Source: Gnetum montanum
Lineage: Eukaryota; Streptophyta; Gnetopsida; Gnetales; Gnetaceae
Assembly: GCA_015680685.1 (NCBI GenBank)
Contig: MNCI01002273.1
Coordinates: 43,018-107,017, forward strand
Length of the DNA: 64,000 bases
Reading direction: 5' to 3'
The notes under the pieces are model-generated. The model saw only the letters and a program-made list of their open reading frames with translations, was not told the origin of the DNA and did not search any database. Made by a program: the position numbers and the translations under genes. Below are positions 57,796-64,000 of the stretch, piece after piece (position 1 is the stretch's first letter; each line of letters starts with the position of its first letter).

Positions 57796-59949
57796 CTGAA
57801 TAAAAACTTGTCCTCAAGTTTCTTACAAAATATTGGGGAGGTATGGGATTATTAACTCAAATGGAACTAATGGTGAATGGGATGACATGTGAATAAATCA
57901 TCATTATAGAACAAAAAAAAATTGGTGTTCATGACAACAAGAGTGAACACTTTATACATTTTACATCAGGCCTCATTTGGTAGCTGAGAGAGAAGAGAGA
58001 AGATAAAAGAAGTCTACTGCTACAAATGCCAGAATTGCACCTTTCATTGTCCATCTGTAAGTAGGCCATCGATATCGTTCCTTGCATAGCTGCTTCAACA
58101 CCAATCCATTTTAAATGTTCCCTCCAGATCCAATCCCTTGTTGCTTGATTGCCATCTAAACACACAACACAGTCTTTATATTAGCAAGGGTAAATGAATT
58201 TCAATGCAGTTGATACCTTACCTCAGTGAAAGTTCCATTATCTGAGTTGTGGTATGGCTGATTGTGGATCTAGAGATATAATAGTGGTGACTACTGAAGG
58301 TGTAGGGGTTAGGAGGAAATCGAAAGAATTGGACCAAGAACCCCATGATTAAGAGTGAATCTCCAGTAGCAATAGAATGGAGAAGAAAAAAGAACAAGAA
58401 AGATGGAGAAAAAGAGACAAATATAACGTCAATGAAGTGGATGTCAAGATGGAAATGAACAAAATAGAGTGGATTGCAAAAAATGTTAAGGGAAAGAATT
58501 TAATGGATGCACAAGTAGGAATGCCAGTGGGTCTCCTTTCCAAAGTAAGCTCATGCCCTTAATGCCCTAAAAAACCCACATTCAAAGAGTCCATAGGCTC
58601 TAGGAATGTCATTTGGAATAAGAGTTAATGTTTTAATTGCAAAAATTTACCAAAAAGAAAACAATGCATCCACCAAGATATGGACTACTAATACAACCAG
58701 CAATGAGGTGATAGATTGGGAAAGAATTATGGAAAGGAGAAAGTGGAATGGAGTCTCAAGAACAAGGTGGTGTAAAGTCCCTTATGTGTTTCATGATTAA
58801 TGTGACTTAGTAGATCCCATTCCAAGTCCGTCCTCAAACAAACCACATCCAGTGACTTCGCATCAATGCATTTGGAAAATCAACCCACTTGAAAAACAAG
58901 AATTCCTTCACCCAAGAGCCACCACCATTTCGAAGAAATGAAGGAGGAGAGAGAATGGGAAGCGAGGAGGGCCTTAGTTAGAGGGAACATGTTGATTTTA
59001 GTTCCACAACCAGTGCTTGTAGCCCACATGATTATTTTGTCTACGGGGTGTGCTTTGAATTCTCACTTTTTTCTCATTTGTTTTTTTTTTTATGTGTGAG
59101 AACCACACCATGCAAAGACTTATTATTTTTATTTACTCAACATCTCAGTAATTCAGAAACATCAAAACGAGAAGAAAAATCAAAAAGAAAACATCCAAGC
59201 ACCTAAGAGAATGGCCAATACAAATGCATCATGTTCCCTTGAAGTCACACCCTTTTCAATCCTTGAGTCCTTCCTTAGTTTGAGAAATGCCCAATCACCG
59301 ATTCATTGATGGTTCTTATTAGAAAGGGACTATACATTTCCAAGCCAAGAGAGACCATAGAAATTTGTGGATGAATGGATGAAGTGGACTCATTGTTTAT
59401 CATATCAAAAGAAACATTACTTAGTATCAACATCATAACTTAAAGGTAAAAATCAAAAATTAGCAATTAATAGGAAAACAGTTCATACCATCATGAAGAA
59501 TACTTATTAAATGACAAACTTGACAATATGGATAACACACACACACACACACAAAATGAAAAAGTATAATGATGTTGTAAAACAAAAACAAGAAAAGTTA
59601 AATAAACTTGTAAAACAAAAATATGCAAAAAAAATGTAAAAGAACTGAGGGCCCTGAATGATCAACATAGGCGGCCATATCCCCCATGACTGAATGGAAA
59701 GGGAGAGATCTGAAATAATGAGTGCCTATTTGAATTTTTCAAAAGTGTCCAACTTCTCCCGATTGATGTTCTTAGATTAAGGGATGGAAGTCGACGATGC
59801 TCATACTCCAATGTATCTATGCCTTCATTGTTAGCGTGGGTTGTTACCCCAGTTTTTTCCATGCATGTTGATGGGCTGCTTTCTTGATTAGCTATCAACC
59901 ACTGGGTGTTCTCTTGTTGTGTGGTTGCTACATACAGGAATTGTTGTAT
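57796..59949 (-). other. Pol-less 3' region of element D
   Basis: Where pol would be expected there is 2.1 kb without any RT, RNase H or integrase motif. A minus frame at 58165-57929 (QATRDWIWREHLKWIGVEA...) and a plus frame at 58606-58800 are open but match nothing I recognise. A (CA)n run lies near 59530. Possibly captured or replaced sequence. Confidence 0.55.
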
Positions 59950-60405
59950 CTATGTTTCTTGAGCACACCAGTTGCATGCAGGAGATGCTAAGCATTCCTC
60001 CATGTCATCACCCTTTGAGTCATTGTATGTGATGCATGAAAATTTCTTCTTCTCAATATTTCCATAAATATTTTCCTTAGATATTTCCAAGAAAAGATCG
60101 CAGGTCCCTAGGCATGCGTTGATAGTGCTAAGCCATGCCCTCTCCATTAAAATTGGGAAGTCCCCTTTGTTGATGTTAACTTCTATCACCAGGAAATCAG
60201 CTAGGTATGACCAACCACACATAGTGGTAATGATGTCCTCCACCAATCCCAAGGGAATGGTGATGGACTAGTTAGCCAACTCTAGTTGAATATTGCTCTT
60301 CTTGAGTTAGGGCAGGTTCTAGGCTTGATACATTTCTCGTGAGATTAAGTTGATTCTAGAACCTGAGTCAAGAAGAGCCTTACGTGGTTCATTCCCGGTG
60401 ACTTG
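59950..60405 (-). pseudogene. Aspartic protease of element D
   Basis: Minus strand ALLDSGSRINLIS with catalytic Asp at 60367-60369, two stops, then IPLGLVEDIITTMCGWSYLADFLVIEVN and FPILMERAWLSTINA. Asp-Ser-Gly is the usual active site, intact here, and ILMERAWLSTI corresponds to the ILGRPWL region of other retroelement proteases. The frame is broken upstream. Confidence 0.7.
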
Positions 60406-62100
60406 GAGGTAGATTAAAGGACTTCCAGGGTTAGAGAGTTTCCTGGGAAGGTGGCCTACCTTGATCCAGTCAGTAACGGGTGCATTAACATAACCATATG
60501 TGTGAAGCTCTATTGTTGGACTGAAGGGAGCCCCAAAGTCTTATTTGTTGGAGGAGCATGCACAGACTCAACCGCTTGCAGTTGTGAGAGCTTGTTTGGG
60601 CTTTTGGTTCTGAAGAAAGGTCTTCTCTTTGTGTAGTTGTCAGAACTAGCAGCAAGTTGAAGGTTTACAGCTCTCATAGCATTATGTTTCTACGGTTGAG
60701 TGGGGAGTTCCCCTTGCATCATTGGAGATGGTGGTAGTGGAACTACCAGCTTAAGAGTGGCATATGGATTCTAAGGATGGTATGTATGTGAAGTATCTCC
60801 CAGAGAAGAAGGAGTCCTAAAATTCTCTTGAACTTGGTAGTGACGTTGTGGGGTTGTGTGAACCATAGAGTCACTTGGAGAAACTGGCCGCTGCATGTAA
60901 TAGCCATAAGGATCTAGTTACCAGTAAGGGTATTGTTGTCTGGACAGTGGCATCCCCCATGACTATGGGTGTTTCCACTACTAGTGTTCCCTAATAGGTT
61001 GTGGTGGAGTTCCACTTGGGTAATATGTTAACAGTTTGTGGAACTGCCTTGGGTTACCTTGGGGATAAGGTAACCTTCGGGGTGCTTGCCATTGGTTAAG
61101 TCTTGGGTTAAGTGCATACACCCCATACTCTTGCAAATGTGAGATGATTGGGCAACATCCCTTAGGATGGTCATATTGGTAGATCTCACATGCACTCTCA
61201 TTGTTTGTGTTAGAATCCACAACCTCATCAGAGATAGTCATTTTTCCCTTACCTTTGTTATGTGCATGGCCTGCATCTTTTTGCCTTTTCTTATCGTGGT
61301 TACTACTTCGTTCCTCCTTAGACTCCTCTATGATTTTTAGGACAGTTTTAATTTTACTGTCTAAGGAGCTCCATATTTCATCTACCTTAGCTGACACTTC
61401 TGTTGTTAACTTTTGGAGTGGTAAGATTTTTCTATTCACCAACTCTTCAAGTGGTGACTCATCCTCTTCATCACAGAATCTTACTCCCTTCTTCTAAAGG
61501 GAAGGATCGCGGTTATATTCTTCTTTGCTTTCTCTTTTTCATAGCTCCCCTTCTTCTTTCGCTACTTGCTCCAATAATCAATGAATTTCATGGGATCTAA
61601 GCTAAGATAATCTCCCTTGGGCATAAGTCCCAAGGGTTCTCCTAGTCTCATGTCTTAGCCCATCTACGAGGTGGCCGAGTTGATCCTGTTGTGTGTAACC
61701 ATGACCTGGGAAACGATGCAGTAATGCATAATATTGGCGCATGGCAACATCCAAGGGTTCATGATTACCTTTCTTCCATCTTTAGATCTACTTATGTAAG
61801 TTATACACTCTGGAGTACATTTGGTATTTATCGTTAAACAATTCTAACATCATACTCCATCTCCTAATGGTTTCTGGCTCTAAGGACAAGTACCAACTCT
61901 TTGCTTCCTTTATGAGTGTCCTAGGAAACAACTTTAGTTTCTGCCACTTGTTCTCAATATTTTGCAAGGAACAAGCATTGTGGAATGCCTGTAAATTATT
62001 TTTCGGATCAACATTGTATCTCCCTTCGAAGCGTGGGGATATTATTCATATCTAATCTTTTGATCCGACTATCTTTTTGATGCCTTGTGGGTATTCTCAC
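60406..62100 (-). pseudogene. gag of element D
   Basis: Readable across stops and slips. The coat domain lies near 61990-61600: KLKLFPRTLIKEAKSWYLSL, IRRWSMMLELFNDKY, YALLHRFPGHGYTQQDQLGHLVDGL. This is the layout of Athila-type gag. A 153-residue open part (61442-60981) covers a Lys-rich stretch and a Cys/His region (CEIYQYDHPKGCCPIISH) as nucleocapsid candidate. Athila assignment is by gag pattern and PBS and is an inference. Confidence 0.7.
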
Positions 62101-62159
62101 TACCTCTGTAATATCTAGCATACTTCAAGTGGTAAGTAGGGGTTCTTCATGATCATATC

Positions 62160-62660
62160 TCTCATGACATCTATGATGTCTATGTTGTTCCCTACTTTCC
62201 CTTCATTCATGCCTTGATTCTCTTGACTACCCTCGTCCTCTCTCTTGACTCTCTCGTCGAGGTCTCTTGTCTCGCTTACCTTTATCCTCACCGTTATGCT
62301 CTTTATGACTATGCTCAGATGTGGAAGGAGAGGGTGAGTGATGTGATGAAGGGAAAGAAGAAGGAGAACCATCGCCATGATGATGCTTCTTACCTTCTCT
62401 TCGATGGCTACGGTCCCGATCGTGATGATGATCCAAGTGCCCATCCTTGTCATGTGTTGTTGTTCCCTTAGTGAAAAGTTTGCATTCATGGGGATCAAAA
62501 CTATGGTTGTGTATTGTAGAGTGCAGGTTCTGATACCCCACCCCCTCACCATCATTAGGAGGAGGAACATCATTCAATGGAGAACCTGTTATAAGTGGTT
62601 CACCATCTCCAATTTCGCCTAGGACATGTTGAACTCCTTTGCCCTTCAACAATGTGTGGT
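62160..62660 (-). pseudogene. gag N-terminal His/Arg/Ser-rich region of element D
   Basis: Open frame 62652-62227 (141 residues). It has an acidic-Pro start (DVPPPNDGEGVG), then a His/Asp/Arg-rich block (HHHDRDRSHRREGKKHHH) and a Ser/Pro block ending KRDKRPRRESQERGRG. Placed between the leader and the coat domain, so probably the gag N-terminus. Two other minus frames overlap it and the true one is uncertain. Confidence 0.45.
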
Positions 62661-63144
62661 GGCTATCCTACTGCAAGTCTTTTAAACATTGCACTTCTAT
62701 GGGATGGTAATCTCTTATCTCAAAATCACCTACAACGTATTCAGCATATAGATGTGTCATGCCTATCTGTGCCAGAGCACGGAGGAGTGTGTTGGGGCCT
62801 GCATGATCTGGAGGTAATACTATGTTACCTTGCAAATCCCACCAACACATTTGTTTGTCCTGATGGAGGATAAAAGTGAAATCAGGAATATACTCAACAG
62901 GATGAGTATAGACTACGCAATGTTGTTGAGGAACTAGCGGTTCGCGGTTATGTGTGTTAGACTACCGATGGTTTCTTGTATGATCCCTAGGTGGTGAATT
63001 ACTCTTATGAGAAGAAGACATCTTGATTTAATTCGGTGTGCTATTAATCATTATATAATTTTTTGTTTAATTGACCTTAAGGATTTTTTTAAGCTCCCAA
63101 TGATGTGGATAATTTCCTATGTTCTACTTAGCACACAAACACTT
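62661..63144 (-). other. 5' leader of element D
   Basis: No clear frame beyond a short open stretch at 62850-62668 (GDFEIRDYHPIEVQCLKDLQ), which may be an upstream part of gag. Confidence 0.4.
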
Positions 63145-63165
63145 AGTCCCCGACAACGACACCAA
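63145..63165 (-). promoter_or_regulatory. Primer-binding site of element D
   Basis: Minus strand TTGGTGTCGTTGTCGGGGAC abuts the LTR. It matches the common plant PBS TGGCGCCGTTGCCGGGGA (Asp-tRNA type) with three C-to-T type differences, and is distinct from the PBS of elements B, C and F. Confidence 0.75.
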
Positions 63166-63964
63166 TGATGAGTGGTGAGATACCCCTACACTCAACCATA
63201 CGAATACGAGCGTTATACACGCGATCCATTTAAACTCTGCAGACTAATTTCCTACATTCCTTATGGAACACCTAAGGTTAATCATTCGTTGTCTTCCTAG
63301 ACTTACTTGTATTTGTCAAAGTTGTATGGTTAAGTAAGTCTGAGGTATGTGATTTTTATAGTTTTTATGTTTTATCTCCTATGCAAATGAGGTGAAGGGT
63401 GAAGAGACTAATTAACTAACTTTAACTAACTAACTAAGCCTTAATTAACCTAGCATCAGCATTCGTTCCCACTTACTATTCACACCCTAAACCAATGCAA
63501 CCTTGGTTACCAAACGTTATTCGTTATTGGGATTCCCAAGCGTAACACACGTGCTCGAAGCGATCATACTGAATGCACTTAACTATGGGTGAAGGGTTGA
63601 GAGAGATTTAATTAGCTAATAAATCATTTAAATGATAAACAATAAATAACAATAAATAAAGTCCTAATCAGCCTAGTCCATGCACTGCAAGGTTTATCCA
63701 AGAAGTTTGTCTTTATTTCCATACAAAAACTTGTGTTCAGGTACAATGTTTGCTCGAATAAAGATCCATTCACTTTGGAGCTCCTACTATGGGCACATGG
63801 AAATTATTCTATCTCTGGAGGGGAAAAACTGCCAAAGTTTCGTTGAGGGTCTAGATCTAGATAGAGAAACAAGGGAGAGTGGCCTCTTATTTATAGACTT
63901 GGCAGCACACCGCGATATCGCAGGGGATGCGATATCACAGCCCATGCGATATCATGTCCCATTA
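63166..63964 (-). repeat. 5' LTR of element D
   Basis: Starts TGATGAGTGG. The end is CCCATTA, the terminal CA having decayed to TA relative to CATCA in the other LTR. GTTAG target copy follows. Confidence 0.85.
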
Positions 63965-64000
63965 GTTAGTATATCCCAAAGAAATATAGCACAGAGTTAG

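Larger units (their letters stand above)
56977..63964 (-). mobile_element. Complete gag-pro-only Athila-like element D
   Basis: Two LTRs (56977-57784, 63166-63964), a PBS inside the right LTR, a PPT-like tract inside the left LTR, and target duplications ATTAG (56972-56976) and GTTAG (63965-63969), one mismatch. LTR ends are TGATG...CATCA. Minus-strand order is gag then protease, with no RT, RNase H or integrase anywhere in the 2.1 kb before the 3' LTR. This makes it a non-autonomous gag-pro element. Confidence 0.85.

Noticed and set aside
58349-58562. Overlapping short frames on both strands
   Set aside because: A GAAAGA/TCTTTC-rich stretch opens both strands by composition; no conservation visible.

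Overview
The window looks like heterochromatic nuclear DNA from a plant, probably a seed plant with a very large genome; the species cannot be read from it. It is AT-rich and holds no intact host gene, no rRNA or tRNA gene and nothing bacterial. Almost all of it is decayed LTR retrotransposon sequence. Most is Ty3/gypsy of the Tat/Ogre type: a second, archaeal-type RNase H follows the RT in one copy, and three elements share a primer-binding site resembling TTGGCGCTAGAAGAAGGGCC. There is one Athila-like element and one Ty1/copia scrap. Every pol copy carries in-frame stops, many of them C-to-T type.

The layout is a set of elements inserted into one another. (1) Element A (+, 1-10032) has an antisense exon-bearing relic at 1-2110, pol (RT, RNase H, second RNase H, integrase) at 3659-7084, a 3' region, a polypurine tract and a 3' LTR at 8313-10032. 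(2) A sits in the integrase gene of element A2. That gene resumes at 10033-10518, is broken again, and ends at 46565-46802, followed by A2's 3' region and LTR (47578-49026). (3) The second break is element F (-, 10519-46564), with two LTRs, PBS, PPT and the target duplication ATACT/ATACC; it has grown to 36 kb by further insertions. (4) Inside F are G (antisense relic, palindromic satellite array, RT; about 13.5-21 kb) and B (+; LTR, PBS, gag, protease at 21.7-36.2 kb, then an antisense relic, repeats and a truncated RT to 43440). (5) Inside the gag of B is element C (-, 25776-35161), which has gag and protease but no pol and an extra inverted R-U5 end. (6) To the right are a copia scrap (49.0-49.3 kb), gag-protease remains of element H (52.6-55 kb) and a complete gag-protease-only Athila-like element D (-, 56977-63964).

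The most unusual features are these. Three times a minus-strand, intron-bearing relic and a palindromic tandem-repeat block lie directly upstream of a plus-strand RT, and in B/E this block lies between protease and RT. The composite C insertion has U5 termini at both ends. A short degenerate motif around TTAAACTAGC recurs at gag, protease and integrase boundaries. Splice-acceptor-like sites recur in the 3' regions. Several single-N joins are flanked by exact direct or inverted copies and look like assembly artefacts; they hide part of the G polymerase on the wrong strand.
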